Under the pieces are notes generated by a model, which was given only the letters and a program-made list of their open reading frames with translations, was not told where the DNA came from and did no database searches. Positions 55,610 to 63,882 of a DNA stretch of 64,000 nucleotides are shown one piece after another. The stretch lies in NCBI RefSeq assembly GCF_031460495.1, contig NZ_JAVKTS010000002.1:124001-188000 (forward strand), written 5' to 3'. Every line of letters begins with the position of its first letter. The first letter of the stretch is position 1. A program made the translations under genes and the position numbers. This DNA is from Tissierella sp. Lineage in GTDB: Bacteria; Bacillota; Clostridia; Tissierellales; Tissierellaceae.

Positions 55610-56482
55610 ATTAATAGTTTTATGAGTTGGATAGGTGGCAAGAAATCTTTAAGAGAATTAATTGTATCTCTCTTTCCCTTATATTATGAACGATATATAG
55701 AAGTGTTTGGAGGCGGAGGCTGGGTATTATTTCATAAGCCACCGGGCAATGATTTTGAAGTATATAACGATTTTAATGGATTGCTAACCAATCTTTATCG
55801 CTGTGTAAGAGAGAAACCAAACGAATTAATAGATGCACTATATTTTGTGTTAAACTCCCGTGAGGATTTCAACATAGTAAAGGAGGCACTTGCAAGAGAC
55901 AGCCCTACAAGTGATGTAATAAGAGCCTCATATTTTTATCAATTGATTCGCTATAGCTATGCATCAGGCCTTACTAGCTTCGGCAGTCAGCCTCATGATA
56001 TGTGGACTAACTTTCCTTTAATTGAACAGGCACATAGAAGACTTAGTAAAGTAGTGGTTGAAAATAAAGATTTTGAAAAGCTGATAAGGCAGTATGACCG
56101 CCCTGTCAGCTTTTTCTATGCAGATCCACCGTATTTTGAAACAGAAAAGTATTATAAAAATGTTGGTGAAGATGGATTTAAGAAAGAAGATCATATAAGA
56201 CTTCGAGATACCCTGATGGGTATTGAGGGAAAGTTCTTACTTTCCTATAATGACTGTTCTTTTATTAGAGAGCTATACGATGCTCCAAACATCCAGATTG
56301 AAAGCTATACCCGTATCAATAATATTAAACAACGCTATGATAATGGTGCCCAGTTTCCTGAAATACTGGTGGCAAATTATGATATGCACGAAAGGGAGAT
56401 AAATTCTCCATCACAAATTAATTTATTTGAAATGAAAAATGGAATAGGAAACAAGGAGGAATTTTATAATGAAAATGATTAA
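55610..56482 (+). CDS. D12-class N6-adenine DNA methyltransferase (Dam-like), probable ATT start
   Basis: A 290-residue orphan adenine methylase. Motif I is FGGGGW near 31 and catalytic motif IV is DPPY near 170. No restriction enzyme adjoins, so it probably protects or marks the element's DNA. The first ATG (55622) has no ribosome binding site nearby, while the in-frame ATT at 55610 lies 9 bases after GAGAGG. Starting there gives (M)NSFMSWIGGKK, which matches how I remember relatives beginning. A TGA at 55604 excludes anything earlier. It overlaps the next gene by 14 bases. Confidence 0.85.
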   Translation: MNSFMSWIGGKKSLRELIVSLFPLYYERYIEVFGGGGWVLFHKPPGNDFEVYNDFNGLLTNLYRCVREKPNELIDALYFVLNSREDFNIVKEALARDSPTSDVIRASYFYQLIRYSYASGLTSFGSQPHDMWTNFPLIEQAHRRLSKVVVENKDFEKLIRQYDRPVSFFYADPPYFETEKYYKNVGEDGFKKEDHIRLRDTLMGIEGKFLLSYNDCSFIRELYDAPNIQIESYTRINNIKQRYDNGAQFPEILVANYDMHEREINSPSQINLFEMKNGIGNKEEFYNEND

Positions 56483-56966
56483 AGAATGCTTTGACAACAA
56501 CGTTAGTTTACCAAATGAAATACTTAATGCAGCAGACCTTACAGGGTGTGAAGAAATTGAATTTAATACCTTAGAGAATGCTGTTGTAGCTATGAAAACA
56601 ACTATGAATGCAATGGAGCTTATAAAGGTGGCAGAAGGACTTAAAAATCTCTCAGAAGAGTTAATTGTTCATCTAGCAGGGATTTGTGGGAGATGTCATG
56701 ATTGCTCCTATTGTGAGAGATTTGAAGAATTTGATGAGATTATTGTCCCAGATTATCTCCTTGAAGAAGCTGGTATTCCAAAGGATGCAAAGCTTTGTGC
56801 TTGTACTGAGGAAGACAGTGGGGAAATCATAGTGATGCAGGCAGATTATGACTATGATATAGCCGATGTACCTAAGTTTGTTATTGATATCTTTGAGATG
56901 TCAGGTATCTGCATCAGAGAATTAGAAGAAAGGATTATAATGGAGGATATTGTCTATGGAGATTAA
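56469..56966 (+). CDS. ICE-associated cysteine-rich protein of unknown function
   Basis: A 165-residue acidic protein with a cysteine cluster CGRCHDCSYC near residue 75 and further cysteines near 107-109, possibly a metal or redox site. The N-terminus (FDNNVSLPNEILNAADL) has a faint look of an AbrB/MazE-type segment, but this is not secure. AAGGAGGA precedes the ATG, within the end of the methylase gene. Family not recognised. Confidence 0.6.
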   Translation: MKMIKECFDNNVSLPNEILNAADLTGCEEIEFNTLENAVVAMKTTMNAMELIKVAEGLKNLSEELIVHLAGICGRCHDCSYCERFEEFDEIIVPDYLLEEAGIPKDAKLCACTEEDSGEIIVMQADYDYDIADVPKFVIDIFEMSGICIRELEERIIMEDIVYGD

Positions 56967-56983
56967 ATGATGGGAGGTAAATC

Positions 56984-57541
56984 ATGACAGGAATTGAGCT
57001 AAAGTATGGCTGTATATTTTATTATGGAAATCCGTCTGGATATGTGGAAGACGGTACTGCAATAGTAGATTCTATGTTTCAAAATGAAGAATTCAGTCAG
57101 TGGCTTGGTAACCGTAAGCTTACAGCAAAATGGACAGAGGGTGTATTTGAAAGACTTTCAAAAGAAGGTGTACTCCTTATTAATAATGAAAGACCAGTAC
57201 CTCTTAAAGACTGTCGTATCTGGCAGCTAAGAGCTGATATAAGTCCTGAATGTAAGTTTATAGGATATGAGGAACTTAAAGAAAACTTTGGAGAGCCAGA
57301 TAAAAATAACTATGAGCTTGTATATGAAGGAGAAATAGAAACAAATGATTTAGAATCTATCTATTCAAAGTTTAATCTAAATCATCCTCATGGGTTTACT
57401 GGTCACTCACTGTCAATGTCTGATGTAGTTGAGCTATATGATGACAATGGCAGTGAGTTTTATTATGTAGATCGTTTTGGATTTAAAGAAATTGATTTTG
57501 AAGGAAAGGGTCAGATACAAGATATTAATATGAGTATTTAA
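56984..57541 (+). CDS. YodL-like domain protein of ICEs
   Basis: A 185-residue soluble protein. The C-terminal 75 residues (YELVYEGEI, FNLNHPHGFTGHSLSMSDVVEL, YYVDRFGFKEI) match the YodL-like domain found many times in clostridial ICE proteins; the N-terminal part is an uncharacterised domain. GGGAGGT precedes the ATG. Function unknown. Confidence 0.75.
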   Translation: MTGIELKYGCIFYYGNPSGYVEDGTAIVDSMFQNEEFSQWLGNRKLTAKWTEGVFERLSKEGVLLINNERPVPLKDCRIWQLRADISPECKFIGYEELKENFGEPDKNNYELVYEGEIETNDLESIYSKFNLNHPHGFTGHSLSMSDVVELYDDNGSEFYYVDRFGFKEIDFEGKGQIQDINMSI

Positions 57542-57569
57542 AAAAAATAAAATAATGGAGGAAAACAGG

Positions 57570-57800
57570 ATGAAAAATATCTTAAGAAAATCAAATGAAT
57601 TTATGATAAGAAAGGCTATTGCAGCAAAGGTAGCAGCTAGTAATAACCGTGGAGAAGGATATATTGATACAGCTGTTAAGATTTTAATTGCCGTAGTTTT
57701 GGGAGCATTACTCCTTGCTGGACTTTATGCATTATTTGGTGAAGTAGTAATGCCAACATTAGAAGAGCGTATCAATGAAATGTTTAACTATGCAGGCTAA
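57570..57800 (+). CDS. Pilin-like small membrane protein, copy 1 (DUF6133-like)
   Basis: A 76-residue protein: charged N-terminus, then NNRGEGYIDTAVKILI leading into one long hydrophobic helix (about 33-55) and a short acidic tail. The G-E-G-Y-I-D-T-A boundary before the helix resembles class III/Flp prepilin processing sites, and a prepilin peptidase gene lies downstream. The last 52 residues are 50/52 identical to copy 2 at 61561. ATGGAGG sets the start at 57570 rather than the ATG at 57555. Possibly a minor or major pilin of the element. Confidence 0.72.
   Translation: MKNILRKSNEFMIRKAIAAKVAASNNRGEGYIDTAVKILIAVVLGALLLAGLYALFGEVVMPTLEERINEMFNYAG
57642..57800 (+). repeat. Duplicated pilin-like coding segment, copy 1
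   Basis: This 159-base segment encodes the same 52 residues, with two changes, as 61633-61791. The two lie on either side of the giant SLH gene in the same orientation and could recombine to delete it. Confidence 0.8.
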
Positions 57801-57817
57801 AAGGGGGAAAGTTTAAA

Positions 57818-60800
57818 ATGAATCATAAATCAAAGAGAATAATAAATATTCTTTTGGTAATTTGTATTTTAATTACGAGTTTTGTAGGATCTGCCTATGC
57901 AACAAGGTTTGTATTTTCTGATAGTGTAGGTCATTGGGCTGAGGATGCAATTAATAATCTTTCAAAAAAGGGTGTAATTCATGGATATCCGGATGGACTT
58001 TCTCATCCAGATGAAATAATTACAAGAGGAGAATTTTCTGCTCTTTTGGCAAGAATTATGGAACTTGAGGTAAAGGAAACAAATACGGTTAATATAGTAT
58101 TTGAGGATATTGCAGGACATTTTGCTCAAAAAGAAATTGAGGCACTTATTGATGAAGGTATTATCATCAAAGAAGAATATGGTGCTAAATATTTTCCTGA
58201 TGAGCCTATTACTCGAATGGAAATGATTAAAATGTTAGTTAGAGCTATAGGTAAAGAAGATCATAATATCGATTGTGCTTGTAACACAGGGTTTGTTGAT
58301 GAAGATAATTTGACGGAAGAAGATCGTGAGTATATCTGTGCTGGCAAACATTACAATATTATCTCTGGTTATCCAGACGGAACAATACGTCCTGACGGAG
58401 AGGCAACACGAGGTGAAGCCTTTGAAATCCTTGATAAGCATGATGAAATTAAAGAGATAATCGAGCAAGAAGAAGCCACTGATAAAATAGAAGAAGATGT
58501 TGTAGATTCTCCTGATGTGGAGCAAGAAGATAAGGCTTCAGATAATGGTTCATCCTCAAATGGAGGTTCATATTATGTTCCTGCACCGAAATATGATTAT
58601 ACACTTCCAAATACTGCTTATGTTGAAGAAGAAATAAAAATTATTCCAACTAGTAGTAATGTAAAATCTGTAGCATGGACAGTTACTAAAAATGGTATTC
58701 CTACTGAAATTTCCTCTGTGTTAGATGGAGAATTGAAAGAAGAAGGTGGAGTAATTAAAATTAAGTCTGCAGGTAGCTATACATTTTCAGCTACGGCATT
58801 AAACAGTAGGGGCAGAACAGTTGTCTGTGAACAGACTGTCAGCATCTATCCAGTTATATCAGCACAATTTAGCTTGCCTGAAACAGCACATACTGATACA
58901 ACAGTAGCTGTGGATCTTGTCACTGAGAATCTAGGAGATAATTCCTTGATATGGACAATTAAAAAAGATGGCAAAGAAATAGACCTTGAAACTGTAATTA
59001 CAGGAGAGCTTATAGGTAGTGGTGGTTTAATATTATTTAAAACTAATGGAGTATATAAACTAAGTGCCACAATTACTGATGAGTTAGGTAAAGAAGTTAC
59101 AGTATCAGATATTACTACTGTATATCCATTGGCAGAAATAAAAATGGAGCTTGCAAATATTACCCATACGGATAAGACCATCACTTTAAATACAGAAACA
59201 AAGAATGCAGAAGAGATGGAGATTGAATGGTCACTTACTCAAAATGGCAAAGAAGTTATTATTGAAGATTTCATTGAGGGCAACATCTCAATAGGAGAAA
59301 GCAATATACGTTTTAAAGAAAAAGGAGTATATAACCTAAGTATTTCATTGAGTGATAAGACCGGAAGAGTATTTAAGGAAACTGTAGCTATTACAGTATA
59401 TCCTGTAGGCTCAGCCGGTTTTTATCTTCCCGAAATATTTCATACAGACGATATCATAAAGGTTGAAGCTACATTTGGAGAAATCGGAGATCATATTGCT
59501 GATTGGTACCTTGTAAAAGATGGTAAGGAGGTTAAGCTTTCTGATTTCATCATTAGTAAACTTTCAAATGATGGTGGAATGATCCAATTTAATCAGAAGG
59601 GAGAATACACTCTAAAGGCATCATTCACTGATGATGGAGGAAGAACTTATAATTATAAGCAAGCGCTCAAAGTCTATCCTGTGCCATCCGTGAGCTATAC
59701 ACTCCCTAAATATGTTCATACTGATAGTGATATTAGGGTAGATGTAGATAGTACAGAACTTGATGGACTAAAGATTGAATGGCTAGTTGATAATACCTTT
59801 GGTTTTCAAGACTGGTCAACCTATGTAGATGGTAAGTTAGATAACAACGGAGGAAACATTCGATTCAAAAGAGCTGGCATATATGAATTGGTAGCTAGAA
59901 TTACCGATGAAACAGGCAGAGTATTTCTTTTTGAAGTGGGTGGTAAAACAGAAGTACTTCCTGTGTTAAGCATAGGATTCGAACTGCCTGCCCTTGCATA
60001 CACCGACAGCATAATTGATATTAGAACTCATGGCAGCAATAACGTACTGCCAGTGGAATGGGGTATTACAAAAGACGATAAACCTATTTCTGAAAGTAAA
60101 GCATTTGATGGCAGCTTAAATGCACATGGTGGAAAAATCACTTTTCTTGAAGAAGGGGAATATGTTCTAACTGCAACAATGACAGATTTTCTAAAAAGGA
60201 GTTTCTCACATTCCCAAAACATAACCATAAAGCCTGTTATAAAATATAATTTTACAATGCCTGAATCAATTCATTATGGCAAAGAGTTTGAAGTAGAAAC
60301 CACTTCTGAAAACCTTGGAAATAATGAGGTTCAGTGGAAATTAGAAAAAATAAGCGAACCAGTTTCTTTTAGTGGAGAGCTTACAAACGATGGAGGTAAG
60401 ATTTTAATATCAGATATAGGGATATTTACTCTTATCGCTACAATTACAGATAGTGAAAGTAGGATATTTACTCATTCGGAAAATATCTCTGTTACTAATA
60501 CAGCACCAACAGTGACGATAACAGCTACACCAACTAGAACCGTTAAAAATGGTAAATTCTTCGTTGATATCAAGGTAGCTGCTAATGATGCAGATGGGGA
60601 TTCAACTACCTTGGAATATGAAGGAACAACAGCTGATAACTACTATTCAGTAGGTACACACACCATTAAAGTACGAGCAAAGGACATAGCTGGTGCTTAT
60701 TCACCATGGATGGAAAAGAGCTTTACAGTTATAAATTCAGCACCAACAGTAACACTAACAGCTACACCAACTAGAATAGTTAAAAATGGTAAGTTTTTTG

Positions 60801-61546
60801 TTGATATCAAGGCAACTTCTAATGATGCTGATGGAGATGCAACAACCTTGGAATATGACGGAACAACTGCTGATAACTATTATTCAGTAGGTACACACAC
60901 CATCCGAGTGAGAGCAAAAGATATAGCCGGAACATATTCGCCATGGGTAGAAAAAAGCTTTACAATTGTAAACTCAGCTCCAACGGCTCCTGTAATTAGT
61001 AGAACTCCAAATGGAAATAGTGTTGCCCCTGGAACAAAGGTGACTATTACAGCTAGTAGTACTGATGCAGATAAGGATCCAATCACTTATATTTGGGAAG
61101 GGCGTAATGCAGAACAACAGGTATATCCGTTAGGGAAAAATGTAGTTCGTGTAAAGGCTGTGGATTCCACAGGTGCAGAATCTCCTTGGGCAGCAATTGT
61201 GTTCTTTGTGGCTGACTCTAATGGTGGTGGCGGGATGACATTAACAGGCCCTGATTCTGTTATTTTAGAAAATGGATTAGAAGGTGCAACTATAACAGAA
61301 TATACTTTTACTGTTCCACCTGTATCAGGACATAGCGGAAGTGACCATGGCCGAGTTAGAGGATACAATGTATTGACAAAGCAGTGGGATCAGCTTGATT
61401 ATGGAACGACAAGCAATGGCATCACATTTAGTAGAAGTCTTGGTGCTGGTGTTTACTCCAAACTAGAATTTTATTACTATACCAACCATAACTGTATGTA
61501 TAACAAATCAAATATCACCTATTCCGTTAACTACCACTTTGAATAA
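57818..61546 (+). CDS. Giant S-layer-homology (SLH) surface protein with Ig-like repeats
   Basis: A 1242-residue secreted protein. A signal peptide (about 1-28, ending SAYA) is followed by three SLH domains (about 30-200, each around FSDxxGHWAxxxI or FEDIAGHFAQKEI and GYPDG), which hold proteins to cell-wall polysaccharide. After an acidic linker come seven repeats of about 92 residues (starting near 258, 347, 438, 530, 623, 717, 807; each with an LPxxxHTD-type start) and three of about 79 (near 894, 973, 1053) resembling Ig/cadherin folds, then a unique 110-residue C-terminal domain. AAAGGGGGA precedes the ATG. Its place among pilus genes suggests an adhesin or mating-contact protein. Confidence 0.85.
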   Translation: MNHKSKRIINILLVICILITSFVGSAYATRFVFSDSVGHWAEDAINNLSKKGVIHGYPDGLSHPDEIITRGEFSALLARIMELEVKETNTVNIVFEDIAGHFAQKEIEALIDEGIIIKEEYGAKYFPDEPITRMEMIKMLVRAIGKEDHNIDCACNTGFVDEDNLTEEDREYICAGKHYNIISGYPDGTIRPDGEATRGEAFEILDKHDEIKEIIEQEEATDKIEEDVVDSPDVEQEDKASDNGSSSNGGSYYVPAPKYDYTLPNTAYVEEEIKIIPTSSNVKSVAWTVTKNGIPTEISSVLDGELKEEGGVIKIKSAGSYTFSATALNSRGRTVVCEQTVSIYPVISAQFSLPETAHTDTTVAVDLVTENLGDNSLIWTIKKDGKEIDLETVITGELIGSGGLILFKTNGVYKLSATITDELGKEVTVSDITTVYPLAEIKMELANITHTDKTITLNTETKNAEEMEIEWSLTQNGKEVIIEDFIEGNISIGESNIRFKEKGVYNLSISLSDKTGRVFKETVAITVYPVGSAGFYLPEIFHTDDIIKVEATFGEIGDHIADWYLVKDGKEVKLSDFIISKLSNDGGMIQFNQKGEYTLKASFTDDGGRTYNYKQALKVYPVPSVSYTLPKYVHTDSDIRVDVDSTELDGLKIEWLVDNTFGFQDWSTYVDGKLDNNGGNIRFKRAGIYELVARITDETGRVFLFEVGGKTEVLPVLSIGFELPALAYTDSIIDIRTHGSNNVLPVEWGITKDDKPISESKAFDGSLNAHGGKITFLEEGEYVLTATMTDFLKRSFSHSQNITIKPVIKYNFTMPESIHYGKEFEVETTSENLGNNEVQWKLEKISEPVSFSGELTNDGGKILISDIGIFTLIATITDSESRIFTHSENISVTNTAPTVTITATPTRTVKNGKFFVDIKVAANDADGDSTTLEYEGTTADNYYSVGTHTIKVRAKDIAGAYSPWMEKSFTVINSAPTVTLTATPTRIVKNGKFFVDIKATSNDADGDATTLEYDGTTADNYYSVGTHTIRVRAKDIAGTYSPWVEKSFTIVNSAPTAPVISRTPNGNSVAPGTKVTITASSTDADKDPITYIWEGRNAEQQVYPLGKNVVRVKAVDSTGAESPWAAIVFFVADSNGGGGMTLTGPDSVILENGLEGATITEYTFTVPPVSGHSGSDHGRVRGYNVLTKQWDQLDYGTTSNGITFSRSLGAGVYSKLEFYYYTNHNCMYNKSNITYSVNYHFE
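60503..60976 (+). repeat. Two near-identical 237-bp tandem repeats within the SLH gene
   Basis: Copies at 60503-60739 and 60740-60976 encode 79-residue units (APTVT-, ATPTR-, VKNGKFFVDIK-, TTADNYYSVGTHTI-, RAKDIAG-). High DNA similarity indicates recent duplication; a third diverged unit follows from 60977. Confidence 0.85.
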
Positions 61547-61560
61547 ATGGAGGGATCACT

Positions 61561-61791
61561 ATGAGTAATATATTGATAAAAACAAAAAACCTTTTAGTCA
61601 GACAAGCAGTGGCTGTAAAGATTGCAATTAACAATAACCGTGGAGAAGGGTATATTGATACTGCAGTAAAAATCCTTATTGCCGTAGTTTTAGGAGCATT
61701 GCTCCTTGCAGGACTGTATGCATTATTCGGTGAAGTGGTTATGCCGACATTGGAAGAACAAATCAAAGAAATGTTTAACTATGCAGGCTAA
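61561..61791 (+). CDS. Pilin-like small membrane protein, copy 2 (DUF6133-like)
   Basis: A 76-residue paralogue of the 57570 product: the same RGEGYIDTAVKILI boundary, hydrophobic helix and FNYAG end, with a diverged N-terminal 24 residues. GGAGGGAT precedes the ATG. Its 3' end overlaps the prepilin peptidase start by 11 bases, tying it to pilin processing. Two copies may provide two pilin subunits with different leader peptides. Confidence 0.74.
   Translation: MSNILIKTKNLLVRQAVAVKIAINNNRGEGYIDTAVKILIAVVLGALLLAGLYALFGEVVMPTLEEQIKEMFNYAG
61633..61791 (+). repeat. Duplicated pilin-like coding segment, copy 2
   Basis: Partner of 57642-57800; encodes 50 of the same 52 residues, with many silent differences, so the protein is under selection and the duplication is not very recent. 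Confidence 0.8.
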
Positions 61792-62209
61792 TAGCATCCT
61801 ACAAGGGGTGCTGTTTTCTTTTCTGCTTTTGGCAGCATCTTATACAGACATTAAAAAAAGAGAAATTCCAGATATGGTCTGCGTTCTCCTTGCATTGACA
61901 GGGTTCCTGCAATTTAATTATCCAAATTTATTAGGAATATTTGTTGCTTTGCCTTTTCTTATAGCAGCAATGTTTAAAGAAAATAGTATTGGAGGCGGAG
62001 ATATTAAGCTAACTGCCACAGTTGGGTTTGTCCTTGGATTTTGGAAAGGAATCTATGGATTAATAATAGGACTTACCTTATTGATATTGTTTTATATCAT
62101 GTTAAGAATTTCATTAATTATCAGAAAAAAGCAGGTAGCAAAGAATTTATCTATGCCACTTGCTCCCTTTTTAGGGATAGGTTTTTTAATCATGTATTTT
62201 ATAAATTAG
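61781..62209 (+). CDS. A24-family prepilin peptidase (TadV/CpaA-like)
   Basis: A 142-residue membrane aspartyl protease that would cleave pilin leader peptides. The two catalytic aspartates lie in SYTDIKKREIPD near 22 and GGGDIK near 72, with about four membrane helices. It is the short form without the methylase domain, as in Tad/Flp systems. The start at 61781 overlaps the end of the copy-2 pilin gene; an earlier ATG at 61706 lies in the pilin coding region in another frame and is unlikely. No strong ribosome site is seen, consistent with coupling. Confidence 0.88.
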   Translation: MQANSILQGVLFSFLLLAASYTDIKKREIPDMVCVLLALTGFLQFNYPNLLGIFVALPFLIAAMFKENSIGGGDIKLTATVGFVLGFWKGIYGLIIGLTLLILFYIMLRISLIIRKKQVAKNLSMPLAPFLGIGFLIMYFIN

Positions 62210-62221
62210 GGGGAATATACT

Positions 62222-63067
62222 ATGAGTTTTTTAAGGAATAGAACAGTAGTTGGAGTGATTTGTATCGTATTATCACTCCTTATTTGTTTTGGGATCACAC
62301 CATTATTTAATAAAGAGATAAGTCAAAAGATAGAAATTGTCCGTGTGACAAAGGAGATAAAATCAGGTGATGAAATCACAAAGGATATGGTCCAAGTAGT
62401 AGAAGTAGGTGGATTTAATCTGCCTGAAAATGTGATTCGTACCAAAGAAACAGTGATCGGTAAGTTTGCAGTTTCAGATTTAGGAATTGGAGATTATATT
62501 TTAAGTACAAAATTATCAGAGATACCAGCAGCTGAAAATGCCTATTTATATAATCTAAATGGAAGTAAACAAGCAATGTCCATAACCATTAAGACCTTTG
62601 CAAATGGTCTTTCAGGAAAGCTACAAAGTGGAGATGTTGTATCTGTTATTGCACCTGATTATAAAAAGCAAGGTGCAACAGTTATTCCAGCAGAGCTTAA
62701 ATATGTAGAGGTAATTTCTGTTACTGCCTCATCAGGATATGATGCTAATACAAATGAACAAGGAACAGAAGATGAAAGAGAACTTCCATCAACAGTAACA
62801 CTCCTTGTAACCCCTGAACAAGGTAATATTCTAGCAGAATTAGAGGCGGATTCTAAATCACACCTATCACTTGTATATCGTGGAAGTCCAGAGAACACAA
62901 AGAAATTTATTTATATGCAAGAAGAAATTATAGAAGCCCTCTATTATCCAGAACCAGAAGAACAGATGGAAGATGTATCTGAAGAAGACAAAGTAGAAGA
63001 GGCAATAGATAACTCAAACACATCCTCTGAAGGAGTAGAAGAAGAAACAGGAAGTGAGGTAGAGTAA
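62222..63067 (+). CDS. CpaB/RcpC-like SAF-domain protein
   Basis: A 281-residue protein with one N-terminal membrane segment (about 9-28), a SAF domain (VTKEIKSGDEITKDMVQVVEV, about 40-105) and the CpaB-like region (LSGKLQSGDVVSVIAP), then an acidic tail. CpaB/RcpC is an outer or periplasmic Flp-pilus assembly component; Gram-positive versions act outside the membrane. AGGGGGAA precedes the ATG. It follows the prepilin peptidase by 12 bases. Confidence 0.85.
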   Translation: MSFLRNRTVVGVICIVLSLLICFGITPLFNKEISQKIEIVRVTKEIKSGDEITKDMVQVVEVGGFNLPENVIRTKETVIGKFAVSDLGIGDYILSTKLSEIPAAENAYLYNLNGSKQAMSITIKTFANGLSGKLQSGDVVSVIAPDYKKQGATVIPAELKYVEVISVTASSGYDANTNEQGTEDERELPSTVTLLVTPEQGNILAELEADSKSHLSLVYRGSPENTKKFIYMQEEIIEALYYPEPEEQMEDVSEEDKVEEAIDNSNTSSEGVEEETGSEVE

Positions 63068-63069
63068 AG

Positions 63070-63882
63070 ATGTTAAACTTTAAGAAAAATAGTATTTTTA
63101 CTCGCAATTTAAAGGGAGAAAATGTTCAGGAAGAAATCTTACATGGTGGTGTTTTATCTGTTTGGGGAAGTCCCGGGAGTGGAAAAACAACAGTAGCTAC
63201 AAAGATTGCAAAATATCTTGCGGATAAGAAAAAGAATGTAGTACTGGTATTATGCGATATGACAGCTCCAATGTTACCTTGTATCTGTCCTTCACAAGAA
63301 CTTGAATGCGAAAAATCATTAGGAAGTATCCTTGCTGCAACCCATGTCACAGAGCCACTTGTAAAACACAATATGATTACCCATAAAAAGCTATCATACC
63401 TTACTATCCTTGGCATGTTAAAGGGAGAAAACGAATATACCTATCCGCCCTATTCAGAAGTGCAAGCAAGAGAGCTGATTGATAGCCTTCGTGAAATCGC
63501 ACCATTTATTATTATAGATTGTGGCAGTTATATAGCAAATGATGTTTTATCTGCTGTTGCACTAATGGAGTCGGATTCCGTATTAAGACTTGCCAATTGT
63601 GATTTAAAAAGCATCAGTTATTTATCAAGTCAATTACCTCTTCTTCGTGATGGGAAATGGGATGCAGATAAGCAATATAAAATAGCTTCAAACATTAAAC
63701 CACAGCAAGGGGTAGACCATATGAGTCAAGCACTTGGAAGTGTAGCCTTTAAGCTTCCACATTCACAGGAACTTGAGGAACAATACCTAGCTGGAAATCT
63801 ATTCGATGAATTATCCATGAAGGACAGCAAGGCATTTCGCAAAGAAATTGAGAAGATAGCAAGGGAGGTGTTTGGGTGTTAG
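63070..63882 (+). CDS. CpaE/TadZ-like ATPase
   Basis: A 270-residue P-loop protein of the MinD/ParA superfamily type. The phosphate loop reads WGSPGSGKTTVA, rather than the KGGxGKT of ParA, and the second motif is VLCDMTAPMLPC; FIIIDCGSY is the Walker B-like strand. In Tad systems CpaE/TadZ places the pilus at the cell pole. It starts 2 bases after the CpaB-like gene and overlaps the next frame, so it belongs to the same operon. Confidence 0.8.
   Translation: MLNFKKNSIFTRNLKGENVQEEILHGGVLSVWGSPGSGKTTVATKIAKYLADKKKNVVLVLCDMTAPMLPCICPSQELECEKSLGSILAATHVTEPLVKHNMITHKKLSYLTILGMLKGENEYTYPPYSEVQARELIDSLREIAPFIIIDCGSYIANDVLSAVALMESDSVLRLANCDLKSISYLSSQLPLLRDGKWDADKQYKIASNIKPQQGVDHMSQALGSVAFKLPHSQELEEQYLAGNLFDELSMKDSKAFRKEIEKIAREVFGC

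Noticed and set aside
61706-61780. Upstream extension of the prepilin peptidase
   Set aside because: This part lies in another frame within the pilin-like gene and adds a non-family N-terminus; the ATG at 61781 gives the expected short A24 protein.
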